A DNA stretch of 55,024 bases from Lachnospiraceae bacterium (GTDB lineage Bacteria > Bacillota > Clostridia > Lachnospirales > Lachnospiraceae), in assembly GCA_902363665.1 (NCBI GenBank), contig CABJAW010000023.1, positions 1 to 55,024 of the forward strand. The letters run 5' to 3'. The position numbers and the translations under genes were made by a program. The notes beneath the pieces were generated by a model, which ran no database searches, had not been told where the DNA came from, and saw only the letters and a program-made list of their open reading frames with translations. How positions within the stretch are numbered: position 1 is the first letter of the stretch; each line of letters begins with the position of its first letter. This document shows, piece after piece, positions 45,891 to 54,566 of the stretch.

Positions 45891-45900
45891 GTAATATAAT
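45871..45900 (+). promoter_or_regulatory. Possible divergent plus-strand promoter
   Basis: Plus-strand -35 TTGATA (45871-45876) and -10 TATAAT (45895-45900), 18-base spacer, overlapping the minus-strand promoter. No convincing plus-strand gene follows, so it might drive a small RNA or be fortuitous. Confidence 0.35.
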
Positions 45901-45972
45901 GGACGCAATTCATCTCCCCCCTTAGAGGTCGGAGTCTTTTTGCCGGAAGAGGAGAAAGCACATTTAGCGAGA

Positions 45973-46200
45973 TTATACGATTGCAAACACAAGTGCAGCT
46001 CTGTTACTGCTATCCGTATCCGAGCAAACAGAAAGAAGGCGCCGCATATCCTTCTTTTTCACTGTAATATATACCCCGGCACCTTCCCGGATCTCCTGCA
46101 GGGTATGTACGCTGTTGTAATCGACCAGTGTGACCCGTTCCTTTTTTCCTTCTTTAGCTTTAGCAGTTCATAAAATAACACAGCAATTCGCACTCTGATG
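45973..46200 (-). pseudogene. Possible frameshifted small gene or gene remnant
   Basis: On the minus strand a protein-like frame reads VRIAVLFYELLKLKKE, then after a +1/-1 shift at a run of six As continues KERVTLVDYNSVHTLQEIR and on to SNRAALVFAIV, stopping at 45973. The second part alone has 64 codons without a start codon. Composition is protein-like but I know no family. The rest of the 45901-46459 gap shows nothing except the terminator at 46322. Confidence 0.35.
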
Positions 46201-46321
46201 AATCGGATTGAATGCAGTGCTTTGCAGAACTGCTATATTATTCCTGCGATCAGAAACTCTGCTTTCAGCATAAAGGAAGCCGGATTCTTTGTCAGTATCC
46301 TGCAAGTCTAATGACTTCTTT

Positions 46322-46371
46322 GAAAAAAGAACCCCGAAAAACCTGCATCTTATCAGGCTTTCCAGGGTTCT
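46322..46371 (-). terminator. Intrinsic terminator after the HD-GYP/GGDEF gene
   Basis: On the minus strand GAACCCTGGAAAGCCTG pairs with CAGGTTTTTCGGGGTTC (long stem with few mismatches), followed by TTTTTTC. Confidence 0.85.
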
Positions 46372-46459
46372 TGAGCAGTCAAAGCTTCTCCGGTATAAAT
46401 CATTTTTACAACAACAGAAAGTTTGTTTTCGCGGATCTATTTCAGACTTGTATTCTGCC

Positions 46460-48829
46460 TCATTCCATTCTCTTATTCTCATACATCAACTGGTCTGCCT
46501 GCCGGATTGCTTCCGTAATCGGATGTACCCCACAGACACCACCGATACTGACAGACAAATGCAGCCCCGGATATTCCGTGAGCACGATACTCTCAACTGC
46601 CTCTTTGATCTTTTTGTTTTTCTCTGCCATGTATTTTTCTGACATTTTCGGGAAAAGCAGCAAAAATTCATCTCCGCCGTATCGGATTAAAATATCGGTA
46701 TTCCGGATGCAGGACCGGATTGCTGAAGCGATGTCCCGCAGCACCACATCTCCCGCCGGATGACCGTACGTATCATTCACCTGTTTAAACCGGTTAACAT
46801 CTATAATTTCCACACACTCCATTCCTTCCAGATGCGTACGGTACGCCTCAAAATAACGCCTGGAATATGCGCCGGTCAGTGGATCAGAAAACAGCTCTCT
46901 GTTCTCTCCATGACTTTTATCCAGTAAAAATCTGGTTCCGTTTGCATCGATCCAGCGTCCCTCGTTCATTTTTGAAAGCATCTCCATCACACACGGTGTT
47001 CCGTTAATACAGAGATATTTTGCAACTACATAATACATATCCGTTCTGGTAAACTCCAGCTTATTCAGCATCGTCTTCTGTTTCAGGGCACGCATGGAAA
47101 TACAATTGGCACAATTTCCATCATTCCCCCAGAATGCGGCGCAATGACTGTCTGTTGGTTTTAATGCTCCTTTGTCATCCACGTCCAGAACCATATTGGT
47201 CGTCGGATCCACCAGACGTACCACATCAAAAATCTGCCTGAGCCGTTCAAATGCTACTCTTATATCCTTTCCATCCGCAGATTCTCCGTTTGCAAATCTT
47301 CCAAGCATCGGAATTCCCGCTGATACCTGCTGAGGTTTGACCAAGCGGCCAATTGCCCCGACATAATGATCCGGCGAGAGTGGCGACCACAGAGAATGGA
47401 TTCGGAGATCACACCACTGGTATTCATTTCCCCACGGCATCATAATACTCATGGAAAATTCCCGGTTTTCCGGGGTCGTTGCATCGAGCGCATCCTTCAG
47501 GCGGTGAAAATCCTTCTGACTAAGATATCGAAAGCTGGTTTCATCCGCAACATTTATGACAGAATATCGGTATTGCGGCGGCTCATTCCAGTTCACTACA
47601 TTTGCCAGGCCGGAAACCGCGTCATAATCAAACTGGAGTCCTCCCTCCAAAGATGCAAAAAAATCCATCCGCTCCTGCATGGATTCCAGCATATGCTGCG
47701 CACGGTCACTGCATGGCACCTCTGTTTTCTGCATCACTTCCGCTGCCAGGCGATCTGCCTCATTCCGATAAATAGTATCTCTGGCATCATACTGTACCGC
47801 CACCCGAAGCTCCGATGCTATTTCACTCAGACATTCCAAAAGGAGCGGATTAAAGGCACCACACTCACCGGAAAAAATCATCTCCATTGCGGTTTCGTGA
47901 TCATAAGCATCCTTATAACACCGCTTACTGGTCAGGGCAGCATATACATCTGCCATACCAACCACCTGGGCTGAAATCGGAATCTTTTCCCCAATCAGTC
48001 CGTCCGGATAGCCATGTCCGTCCCACCGCTCATGATGCCATCTACAAACCTGCCATGCCACATGAAGCAGTGGCTTTTCTGATTTGGTGGTCATCTGCCG
48101 GATCATATCGCTGCCGATTGTTGTATGGGTCTTCATAATCTTAAATTCTTCCGAAGTCAGCTTCCCCGGTTTATTTAATATATTTTCTGGAATATTGATT
48201 TTCCCGATATCATGCAGCGCAGACGCAGTCATAATCATTGCAATATCTGTCTCCGATAACTGATACTGATCCGTCTTTTGGATCAGCCGATGCAGCAAAA
48301 GCTCTGTTATCGTCCGGATATGAATGATATGTTCTCGGTTTTCACTGTTCCGAAACTCTACCACCTGACTCAAAATATCGATCAGCAGATTACTATTTGC
48401 TTCTTTTTCATAGATCTGTTCAGAAACCATCTGCTTCAGCCTTTTCTGGTTTTCATACAGATTCAGAATATTCTCCACTCGCCTTCGCACAATAAAAGCA
48501 TCAAATGGTCTTCGGATATAATCTTGTGCACCAAAGATATACGCCCGTTCAATGGTATCTCTTTTCTCTTCTGAAGATATCATGAGCACCGGAATCTCTT
48601 TAATCCACTGAAATTTATTCATCCGTTCCAACACCTGAAATCCGTTCATTTCCGGCATGTTGATATCCAAAAGCATCAGATCTATGTTAAGATCCTGCTG
48701 CAGCATGTGAATTGCCTGACGTCCATCTTCTGCTTCCACATACTCATATTCATCGCCAAGAATTGCCATCAGAATCTGACGATTGATCTTGGCATCATCG
48801 ACAACCATAATCCTGGGGGTTCTTTTCAT
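46460..48829 (-). CDS. Response regulator with HD-GYP and GGDEF domains (cyclic-di-GMP turnover)
   Basis: A 789-aa protein with four parts. Residues 1-120 are a receiver (DD 11-12, phosphoacceptor Asp 55) in which the usual conserved Lys is Arg (YIRRPFD). About 140-345 are an HD-GYP phosphodiesterase with intact HDIGK (206-210) and HGYPDGL (272-278). About 390-640 hold two PAS-like regions, the second with a Cys triad (Cys-x10-Cys-x2-Cys in FWGNDGNCANCIS). The C-terminus is a GGDEF cyclase (GGDEF at 718-722) with an RNTD inhibitory site five residues upstream. It can in principle both make and break cyclic-di-GMP. It has its own promoter and terminator; no partner kinase is adjacent on the same transcript. 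Confidence 0.93.
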   Translation of the reverse strand: MKRTPRIMVVDDAKINRQILMAILGDEYEYVEAEDGRQAIHMLQQDLNIDLMLLDINMPEMNGFQVLERMNKFQWIKEIPVLMISSEEKRDTIERAYIFGAQDYIRRPFDAFIVRRRVENILNLYENQKRLKQMVSEQIYEKEANSNLLIDILSQVVEFRNSENREHIIHIRTITELLLHRLIQKTDQYQLSETDIAMIMTASALHDIGKINIPENILNKPGKLTSEEFKIMKTHTTIGSDMIRQMTTKSEKPLLHVAWQVCRWHHERWDGHGYPDGLIGEKIPISAQVVGMADVYAALTSKRCYKDAYDHETAMEMIFSGECGAFNPLLLECLSEIASELRVAVQYDARDTIYRNEADRLAAEVMQKTEVPCSDRAQHMLESMQERMDFFASLEGGLQFDYDAVSGLANVVNWNEPPQYRYSVINVADETSFRYLSQKDFHRLKDALDATTPENREFSMSIMMPWGNEYQWCDLRIHSLWSPLSPDHYVGAIGRLVKPQQVSAGIPMLGRFANGESADGKDIRVAFERLRQIFDVVRLVDPTTNMVLDVDDKGALKPTDSHCAAFWGNDGNCANCISMRALKQKTMLNKLEFTRTDMYYVVAKYLCINGTPCVMEMLSKMNEGRWIDANGTRFLLDKSHGENRELFSDPLTGAYSRRYFEAYRTHLEGMECVEIIDVNRFKQVNDTYGHPAGDVVLRDIASAIRSCIRNTDILIRYGGDEFLLLFPKMSEKYMAEKNKKIKEAVESIVLTEYPGLHLSVSIGGVCGVHPITEAIRQADQLMYENKRME

Positions 48830-48906
48830 GTGTACCGGTTTTCTCCTTTATATTTTCATGTCGCTATTACAGCTGAACTCTACTTGTATCCGTGTTCACG
48901 ACTGGT

Positions 48907-48935
48907 ATTATAACGCTCTTCCGGTATTTTGAAAA
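48907..48935 (-). promoter_or_regulatory. Promoter of the HD-GYP/GGDEF gene
   Basis: Minus-strand -10 TATAAT (48907-48912) and a weak -35 TTTTCA (48930-48935), 17-base spacer, leader about 70 bases. Confidence 0.5.
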
Positions 48936-49013
48936 GTACAACAAAACCAAAAGAATAATCATAAAAAATCTTTCGAGTTCAAGCCGAACGTATGTGAGAA
49001 TCTTCTCAACTGA

Positions 49014-49059
49014 GATAAAAAAAGACTTATATCATGACTGCCGTCACAGTATAAGTCTT
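49014..49059 (-). terminator. Intrinsic terminator after beta-galactosidase
   Basis: AAGACTTATA (49022-49031) and TATAAGTCTT (49050-49059) are perfect arms; TTTTTTTA follows on the minus strand. Confidence 0.85.
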
Positions 49060-49089
49060 GTCTTCTCATTTGATACGGATGCTTATTTT

Positions 49090-51114
49090 TTATTTCATCA
49101 CTTTTGCCACTGCCAGTCCATAGACATCCAACGGGGTATCGCCTGCTCCATAAAGCCACACCGCATCTTCTTCCGGCACCGGGAGCTCCACTGCTTCTGT
49201 ACCAAAATTCTGATACAGGTAATATTTTGCCGCTTCGCTTTCTCTTACCGTAATCTCCAGCGCATCCGGAATATCTCCTTTTACACCACAGCTGATCTGA
49301 TTTGCTTCCAGTATTTTTTTCAGAACATCAGCAAAAAAATCTCTGTCCGCATCGGCTGATACATACCAGGCTCTTCCTTTACCATACTCATTTACAGTCA
49401 GTGCACTATATCCCGCATAAAAATCTTTTCCGTAAACCATCAGGCTCTTTGCGCCTCGCAGTTCTACCAGATCGCATAAATATTTGCAGGTATAGGTCTC
49501 TGTCAGTCCCAGCTCATTGCCTTCCAGCGGAACGAATGTATTTTCCTCCCAGTCATACAAACCATCAATCTCCGTACTGCGGATTCCCAATACATCCATC
49601 AGTCCATGCGGCGTCCCTTCCAGATAACACCGATCCGTATCATCTGTGATGCCGGACCAGTAGCTGGTGATCAGGGTACCGCCATTTTCCACAAAAGCAC
49701 GTACTTTTTCTGCAAATCCAGTTTTAAACATATAGACCATCGGCAGAACCAGTATTTTGTATTTTCCCACATCACAGGTCTGATCAATGAGATCCACGCT
49801 GATCCCCTGTTTCCGAAATCCTCTGTAATACTTCAACAGATTTTCCAGATAATGCAGTCCCTTATTTCTCGGACCCTGACTGTCTTCCATTGCCCACTGG
49901 CTGTCCCAGTCATAGATCATTGCCACCGGGCTGTCCATAGTGGTTCCTGCCAGTTCCCTCAGTTCTTTTAAAGCAGCTCCTACTTTTGATACCTCTTTGA
50001 ATACTCTGGTATCATTGCCGCCATAATGGTCAATCACTGCTCCATGAAACTTTTCAGAAGCACCGCGGCTCTGACGAACCTGGAAGTACAGTGCGCCTTC
50101 TCCTCCGTGGGCAATTGCCTGCATAGACTGTGCAAAGAGCATGCCTGGTTTTTTCAGCTTGCTGACACTTTGCCAGTTCGTAGATGATGGACAGGATTCC
50201 ATCTGAAAAAATGGTTTTCCTTTCAGCGAACGCATCAGATCATGACACATACCGTTATCATAAGCAGTATCAATCACTTTCTCTTTATGCCAGGTCGGAT
50301 AAGTATCCCACGATACTACATCAATTTCTTTTGCAATTTTAAAATAATCCAGTCCGCCAAAATAGTGCATCAGATTCGCTGTTGTCGGGAGCGTACTTCC
50401 TCCCTCGCGAATAGCAGCGATCTCTGCATGAATAAAATCCGCTGTCTGATGCGTTACGAATCTTTTCCAGTCCAGATTCAATGCATGAAGCTGCGTCTCA
50501 CCGATTTTAGAAGGACTTTCAATCTGGTCAAAGCTGTTATACGTATGACTCCAGAAAGTAGTACACCACTGATCATTCAGATTCTCGATCGTCTGATATT
50601 TTTCTCTCATCCACTTGCGAAATGCCTCCTGACACAGCGGGCAGTGACATTCCCCACCGTATTCATTGGAAATATGCCACAGAATCACGCCCGGATGTAC
50701 CGCCACTTCCTGCGCCAGTTTTTTGTTGATGGTATGTACTTTTTCTCTGTATACCGAAGAAGTATAGCAGTGATTGTGCCGAAAACCAAACAACTGTCTG
50801 TGTCTGGTCTCATCCACGCGGAGCACCTCCGGATATTTCTCTGCCATCCATTTCGGACGGGCACCGGACGGTGTTGCCAGAATCGTAGAGATTCCTCTCT
50901 GATACAGCTGATCAATAATTTCTTTTAACCACGCAAAGTGAAATACGCCTTCTTCCGGTTCCAGTGTGGACCAGGAAAAGATTCCAAGGCTAACCACATT
51001 ACAGCCGGATTCTTCCAGCATATCCAGATCTTTTTCCAGAATATCCGGTCGGTTCAGCCACTGTTCCGGGTTATAATCTCCTCCATGAAGTAATTTATCC
51101 GTTCTAAATCCCAT
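49090..51114 (-). CDS. Beta-galactosidase, glycoside hydrolase family 42
   Basis: The enzyme hydrolyses terminal beta-galactosides. At 674 aa it has the GH42 layout: a TIM barrel with acid/base Glu151 in WHISNEYGG and nucleophile Glu306 in FFQMESCPS, then a trimerisation domain and a small C-terminal beta domain. The zinc-site cysteines seen in many GH42 enzymes are present (Cys116 and the ECHCPLC cluster at 156-161). No signal peptide is visible, so it is intracellular and needs imported oligosaccharides. A strong promoter with two LacI-type operators precedes it, and a LacI-family gene lies just upstream. No transporter gene is adjacent. Confidence 0.95.
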   Translation of the reverse strand: MGFRTDKLLHGGDYNPEQWLNRPDILEKDLDMLEESGCNVVSLGIFSWSTLEPEEGVFHFAWLKEIIDQLYQRGISTILATPSGARPKWMAEKYPEVLRVDETRHRQLFGFRHNHCYTSSVYREKVHTINKKLAQEVAVHPGVILWHISNEYGGECHCPLCQEAFRKWMREKYQTIENLNDQWCTTFWSHTYNSFDQIESPSKIGETQLHALNLDWKRFVTHQTADFIHAEIAAIREGGSTLPTTANLMHYFGGLDYFKIAKEIDVVSWDTYPTWHKEKVIDTAYDNGMCHDLMRSLKGKPFFQMESCPSSTNWQSVSKLKKPGMLFAQSMQAIAHGGEGALYFQVRQSRGASEKFHGAVIDHYGGNDTRVFKEVSKVGAALKELRELAGTTMDSPVAMIYDWDSQWAMEDSQGPRNKGLHYLENLLKYYRGFRKQGISVDLIDQTCDVGKYKILVLPMVYMFKTGFAEKVRAFVENGGTLITSYWSGITDDTDRCYLEGTPHGLMDVLGIRSTEIDGLYDWEENTFVPLEGNELGLTETYTCKYLCDLVELRGAKSLMVYGKDFYAGYSALTVNEYGKGRAWYVSADADRDFFADVLKKILEANQISCGVKGDIPDALEITVRESEAAKYYLYQNFGTEAVELPVPEEDAVWLYGAGDTPLDVYGLAVAKVMK

Positions 51115-51181
51115 AGTATTCTCCTCTATTCTTGCAGGCTTCGCAACTGTTATTTGATCTCAATCACGTATTTATACTATT

Positions 51182-51197
51182 GCGCAACCGCTTGCGC
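51182..51197. promoter_or_regulatory. LacI-type operator O1 of the beta-galactosidase gene
   Basis: GCGCAACCGCTTGCGC has perfect 6-base palindromic arms and the AANCGNTT centre of LacI/GalR operators. It begins eight bases downstream of the -10, so bound repressor would block initiation. Confidence 0.75.
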
Positions 51198-51205
51198 TCG
51201 TTCTT

Positions 51206-51234
51206 AGTATATAAAATAGTTTAATTAATGTCAA
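51206..51234 (-). promoter_or_regulatory. Sigma-A promoter of the beta-galactosidase gene
   Basis: Minus-strand -35 TTGACA (51229-51234, consensus) and -10 TATACT (51206-51211), 17-base spacer. Confidence 0.85.
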
Positions 51235-51309
51235 TTGTGTATTATCCTTGAATTTAGTCCTTGCTTTCATTGCATATTGCACAATTAATTTTTTGTATGT
51301 TTTACTATT

Positions 51310-51323
51310 GCGCAATCGCTTGC
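51310..51323. promoter_or_regulatory. LacI-type operator O2, upstream
   Basis: GCGCAATCGCTTGC shares the AANCGNTT centre and also the flanking TACTATT with O1. The two centres are about 127 bases apart, about 12 helical turns, which would suit a DNA loop. Confidence 0.65.
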
Positions 51324-51439
51324 TCCTTTGGATAACTGTACATTGCATTCGGTTCCTCAAGTGATAAGCCGGAAACGTAATTTTTTTTACAAAATGGCAG
51401 AATAAACGTCTGTAAAAAAAGAATACACATAGTACATAA

Positions 51440-51540
51440 AAGCAAGTCCCCATCAACTGCTTATTGCTCCTCACAATTGAAGCAGCTGATGGGGACTTGC
51501 TTGACTCATGTCAAAGCGGATATTCTCAATCCGCTTCACA
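51440..51540 (+). repeat. Mosaic interspersed repeat, copy G
   Basis: Two hairpins. AAGCAAGTCCCCATCAACTGCTT (51440-51462) pairs with the segment at 51480-51502 over 23 bases with one mismatch. The core AAGCGGAT/ATCCGCTT lies at 51514-51536. The module order is reversed relative to the copy in lpdA. It lies between the lacI-type gene and the beta-galactosidase promoter region. Confidence 0.85.
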
Positions 51541-51552
51541 TTCCTGCTGATT

Positions 51553-52560
51553 TTACTGTGTCGATTCCCTCAGCACTACCTGATAATTCAATGGCTGCAT
51601 ATCCTCCTGCAGCTCTTCCCCAAGCATTTTTAACAGTTTTCCTGCTGCCATTTTTCCTAATCTGACTGTATCAAACTTAACGCTGGTGATCGGCGGATTG
51701 TTATATTCCAGGCTCTTACTGTCATACAGACTTGCCACCCGAATTCCGGAAGAAATCTGCACCTTTAACTCTCTGAGGCTTTCAATACACATTGTGCAGA
51801 TCGCATCATCCATACAAAGAATACCATCTGCGCCTGCTTCCAGTATTTGCCGGACAGCCCCGGATACCTTTAATTGATTTTCACAATCCATAAAAATCAA
51901 TTCTGTATGCACCTGCCTTCCCATCTTTTCATGTGCCTGCACATATCCCTGATAACGGCTCTTTGTCACACTGAAAGACTCATTTCCTCCCAATAATGCC
52001 AGCTTCTGTACACCTTTCATCAGCATAATACTGGCAAGCTCCTCGCTTGCCTCCAGATTCTTATTATCCACGTAAACAATCTGCGTATCTTCTTCCGGTC
52101 CGATTACCACAAACGGTTCCTTACAACTTTTCAGATACTCCTGTGCCTTCGAATGTTCTACCGCCCGGCTCAGAATCATTCCATCTACCTTTCGATTCGC
52201 CTCCAGTCTCTGAAGCTGCGACAGATCATCTCCGTCTATCATAGAAATTATCACATCATAATCATGGCTGGATGCCATTTCACAAATGCCCTGCATACAA
52301 TCTTTAAAAAAGGGAAATTCCGTTACCGCATAATCCTTTGGCAAAAGCAATGCCAGATTAAACGTCTTACGCTGTGCCAGCCCTTTTGCCATCACATTCG
52401 GTCGATAATCATGTTCCTCAATAAAACTCAGCACCTTTTCTCTTGTTGTCTGTCCAATCCGTCCCTTTCCGGAAATTGCACGGGAAACTGTCGTCTTACT
52501 CACGCCAAGCTCTCTGGCTATATCATCGATCGTATATACCTTTTTTCCTTTTGGTTCCAT
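51553..52560 (-). CDS. LacI-family transcriptional repressor, probable beta-galactosidase regulator
   Basis: A 335-aa LacI/GalR-type protein. The N-terminal helix-turn-helix reads YTIDDIARELGVSKTTVSRAISGKGRIG (10-37 approximately), followed by the hinge helix YRPNVMAKGLAQ and a periplasmic-binding-protein-like effector domain ending near residue 330. I prefer ATG 52560, with GGGG seven bases upstream; ATG 52566 overlaps that site. It lies directly upstream of the GH42 gene, whose promoter has two LacI-type operators. The effector is probably a galactoside or galactose derivative, which is inferred. Confidence 0.92.
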   Translation of the reverse strand: MEPKGKKVYTIDDIARELGVSKTTVSRAISGKGRIGQTTREKVLSFIEEHDYRPNVMAKGLAQRKTFNLALLLPKDYAVTEFPFFKDCMQGICEMASSHDYDVIISMIDGDDLSQLQRLEANRKVDGMILSRAVEHSKAQEYLKSCKEPFVVIGPEEDTQIVYVDNKNLEASEELASIMLMKGVQKLALLGGNESFSVTKSRYQGYVQAHEKMGRQVHTELIFMDCENQLKVSGAVRQILEAGADGILCMDDAICTMCIESLRELKVQISSGIRVASLYDSKSLEYNNPPITSVKFDTVRLGKMAAGKLLKMLGEELQEDMQPLNYQVVLRESTQ

Positions 52561-52600
52561 AATCATACCCCAATTTCCGCAACTGTCTGCTTCTCAGATA

Positions 52601-52629
52601 AGCATATCAAATCAACACTGGAATAACAA
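52601..52629 (-). promoter_or_regulatory. Promoter of the LacI-type gene
   Basis: Minus-strand -35 TTGTTA (52624-52629) and -10 TATGCT (52601-52606), 17-base spacer. The remainder of 52630-52856 shows no gene. Confidence 0.55.
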
Positions 52630-52856
52630 GTGGGTATCTTTTTCGTCTATCAATTTTTCATCATTTTTCTCATTGAAAATCTTTGCTGACGCAGTATTTC
52701 ACACTTTGATGGGCTGGATTAAGATGCATTATTTTAGAGGATTGCTATAATACCAGATATAAGCAAAGCCAATACAGTAATACTATTAACCGGATAAACA
52801 AAACGAAACTATAATACCTTTTGTTTTATCAGCTCAGAACGCGCTTGAAAATCTGT

Positions 52857-53189
52857 CTATACAGATGATAATACCTGCATCAGGATCATATCACATGCAG
52901 TCCCCAAAATAATTGAAACGAATGTATTATGTTTCCATTTATAACTGACAGCCACGACCAGCACCGCTGTAAGCTGTGGAATTCCGTACGTTTCAAAGTT
53001 TCCTGCCACATCTTTCAGACAATAGACGATCAATACCGCCATAATAGCCGCAGGCAGGATATTTCCCAGATAAACCAAGCGCTCAGGCATCCTGCGTTTT
53101 CCCCGAAAAATAAGAAAGGGAAACGCACGGAGTGAAAATGTAATCACTGCTGAAAGTATGATAATACCAATCATCCTTGCCTCATTCAT
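52857..53189 (-). CDS. azlD: Branched-chain amino acid transport protein AzlD
   Basis: A 110-aa membrane protein with four hydrophobic segments and the family's FSLRAFPFLIF and LPAAIMAVLIVYCL stretches. AzlD works with AzlC as a two-part exporter of branched-chain amino acids. It starts two bases after the azlC stop, with AAGGGAG upstream, so the pair is co-translated. Confidence 0.9.
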   Translation of the reverse strand: MNEARMIGIIILSAVITFSLRAFPFLIFRGKRRMPERLVYLGNILPAAIMAVLIVYCLKDVAGNFETYGIPQLTAVLVVAVSYKWKHNTFVSIILGTACDMILMQVLSSV

Positions 53190-53191
53190 TT

Positions 53192-53887
53192 CTATGCTCT
53201 CCCTTCCTCATTCTTTCGCATAAACAATAAAATCCCCGATACAATAATTAATGCCGGTAACATAAAATTTTTCTGGCCAATCACCAGCAGACAGACCACT
53301 GCCACGCCCACCCCGATCAACGCCGGAAGATGATTTTTCGCCTTCTCCCACTGATCGATAAAAATAATAATAAACAATGCGGTCATACAGAAATCAATTC
53401 CTGCAAGATCAAATGGAATAATCTGCCCAAGCACGCCGCCAGCCACTGTTCCAATCATCCAGTAACATCTTGAGAAGAATGCAATCAGAAACATTGTGTC
53501 TTCTTTTTCTTTTCCCTCTGACTCCAGAGTCAGATTCACTGCATATGTTTCATCCGTCATCGTATGAATCATATATGGAAGACGTTTTCCCATTTTTCGA
53601 AATTCATCAAGAAATGTAAGGCTGTAAAATGACTGTCTGCTGTTCATCAGAAAGGCCGTAAGTCCCACGGTAACAAAGGAGGCTCCGCTGCTTAGAAATG
53701 TGATCAGTACAAACTGAAAGGCTCCTGTATAAACGGTCAGGCTTACAAGCAGTGAATCATACCAGTAGAATCCCGCTGCCTCCATCATCATTCCATATGC
53801 CATGCTGACAAACAGATAACTACACATGATGGGGATTGATTTAACAAATGCCTGCTTTATGATTTCTCTGTTCCTATTTCCGCTCAT
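53192..53887 (-). CDS. azlC: Branched-chain amino acid permease AzlC
   Basis: AzlC is the larger subunit of the AzlCD exporter, known from azaleucine resistance in Bacillus. The protein has six or more membrane segments and the family stretch SSGASFVTVGLTAFLMNSRQSFYSL near 70-95. I used ATG 53887, with AGAGGA about ten bases upstream, giving 231 aa; the longer frame to 53911 has no better site. A consensus-like promoter lies upstream. Confidence 0.92.
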   Translation of the reverse strand: MSGNRNREIIKQAFVKSIPIMCSYLFVSMAYGMMMEAAGFYWYDSLLVSLTVYTGAFQFVLITFLSSGASFVTVGLTAFLMNSRQSFYSLTFLDEFRKMGKRLPYMIHTMTDETYAVNLTLESEGKEKEDTMFLIAFFSRCYWMIGTVAGGVLGQIIPFDLAGIDFCMTALFIIIFIDQWEKAKNHLPALIGVGVAVVCLLVIGQKNFMLPALIIVSGILLFMRKNEEGRA

Positions 53888-53966
53888 TTTTATTTTTCCT
53901 CTCGTGTGCATCCATCTGATCTATAAGATACGTTTGAAAATAACCATAGATCGCTTTATAAAATGC

Positions 53967-53995
53967 ATATTATGTCATATTTCATACTATGTCAA
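53967..53995 (-). promoter_or_regulatory. Sigma-A promoter of azlCD
   Basis: Minus-strand -35 TTGACA (53990-53995) and -10 TAATAT (53967-53972), 17-base spacer. Confidence 0.75.
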
Positions 53996-54114
53996 TAGGC
54001 TTTATGAGCTTTTATTAATGCCTGTTTATGATCTCCTCTCGTAAACGGTAAAAAGCAGGTACCTTTCTGCCCTCTCTAATCCATGCCATAATAAATTCCA
54101 ACAAAACTACCCGA

Positions 54115-54146
54115 GTCAAAAAAGTTAAGTACTCAACTTTTTTGAC
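54115..54146. other. 32-bp palindrome before tnpA
   Basis: GTCAAAAAAGTT and AACTTTTTTGAC are perfect 12-base arms around AAGTACTC. It could block read-through transcription into the element or bind a regulator. TATAAT and AGGAGG lie just downstream, before the tnpA ATG. Confidence 0.7.
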
Positions 54147-54170
54147 CGGCTATAATCAGGAGGAGTCAAA

Positions 54171-54566
54171 ATGGCATCACAAACCAGCATAGCAGCAAAG
54201 CAGGTCCGCCTCATGGAGTGGGCAGAGCAGATACGGGACTGTCAGAACCGTCCAAGGGAAATGGACGTGGCGGCCTGGTGCGCCCAGCATGGTATTACAA
54301 AAGCAAACTATTACTACCGTCTCAAACGTGTCCGGAAAGCATGCCTGGACCTGCTTCCAAATACCGGAGCCCCTGCTTTTATCGAGCTCCCTGTCCCACG
54401 CAGGAAGTGTTCTGAAGCTGTAACGCTTCTTACGAATCCCGGACATAACACAGCAGCACCGGTGGCCTGTATCCGGAATGCAGATGGGCTTTCTGTAGAA
54501 ATCTTTTCGGATATTGCCCCGGAGATGGTCCGTTGCCTTGTGGAGGCTCTCGGCCATGCTGAATGA
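54171..54566 (+). CDS. tnpA: IS66 accessory protein TnpA
   Basis: A 131-aa IS66 TnpA-type protein, a small helix-turn-helix protein needed with TnpB and TnpC for transposition. The pattern WAEQIRDCQNRPREMDVAAWCAQHGITKANYYYRLKRVR is typical, with an HTH at about 34-55. AGGAGG lies eight bases before the ATG. The stop overlaps the tnpB start by 11 bases. Confidence 0.88.
   Translation: MASQTSIAAKQVRLMEWAEQIRDCQNRPREMDVAAWCAQHGITKANYYYRLKRVRKACLDLLPNTGAPAFIELPVPRRKCSEAVTLLTNPGHNTAAPVACIRNADGLSVEIFSDIAPEMVRCLVEALGHAE

Noticed and set aside
45940..46173. 77-aa plus-strand frame behind a possible promoter
   Set aside because: It starts with TTG, has no ribosome site, ends in a low-complexity Phe/Ser tail and is antisense to a more protein-like frame.
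46168..46482. 104-aa minus-strand frame with CCCKNDL and SLDLQDTDK
   Set aside because: It overlaps the 3' end of the HD-GYP/GGDEF gene and runs straight through the strong terminator at 46322-46371.
51172..51474. 100-aa minus-strand frame between the LacI-type gene and beta-galactosidase
   Set aside because: It covers the promoter, both operators and part of a repeat copy; no ribosome site and no family resemblance.
53826..54044. 72-aa plus-strand hydrophobic frame upstream of the IS66 element
   Set aside because: It is antisense to the azlC start and promoter and has no ribosome site; hydrophobicity reflects AT-rich antisense sequence.
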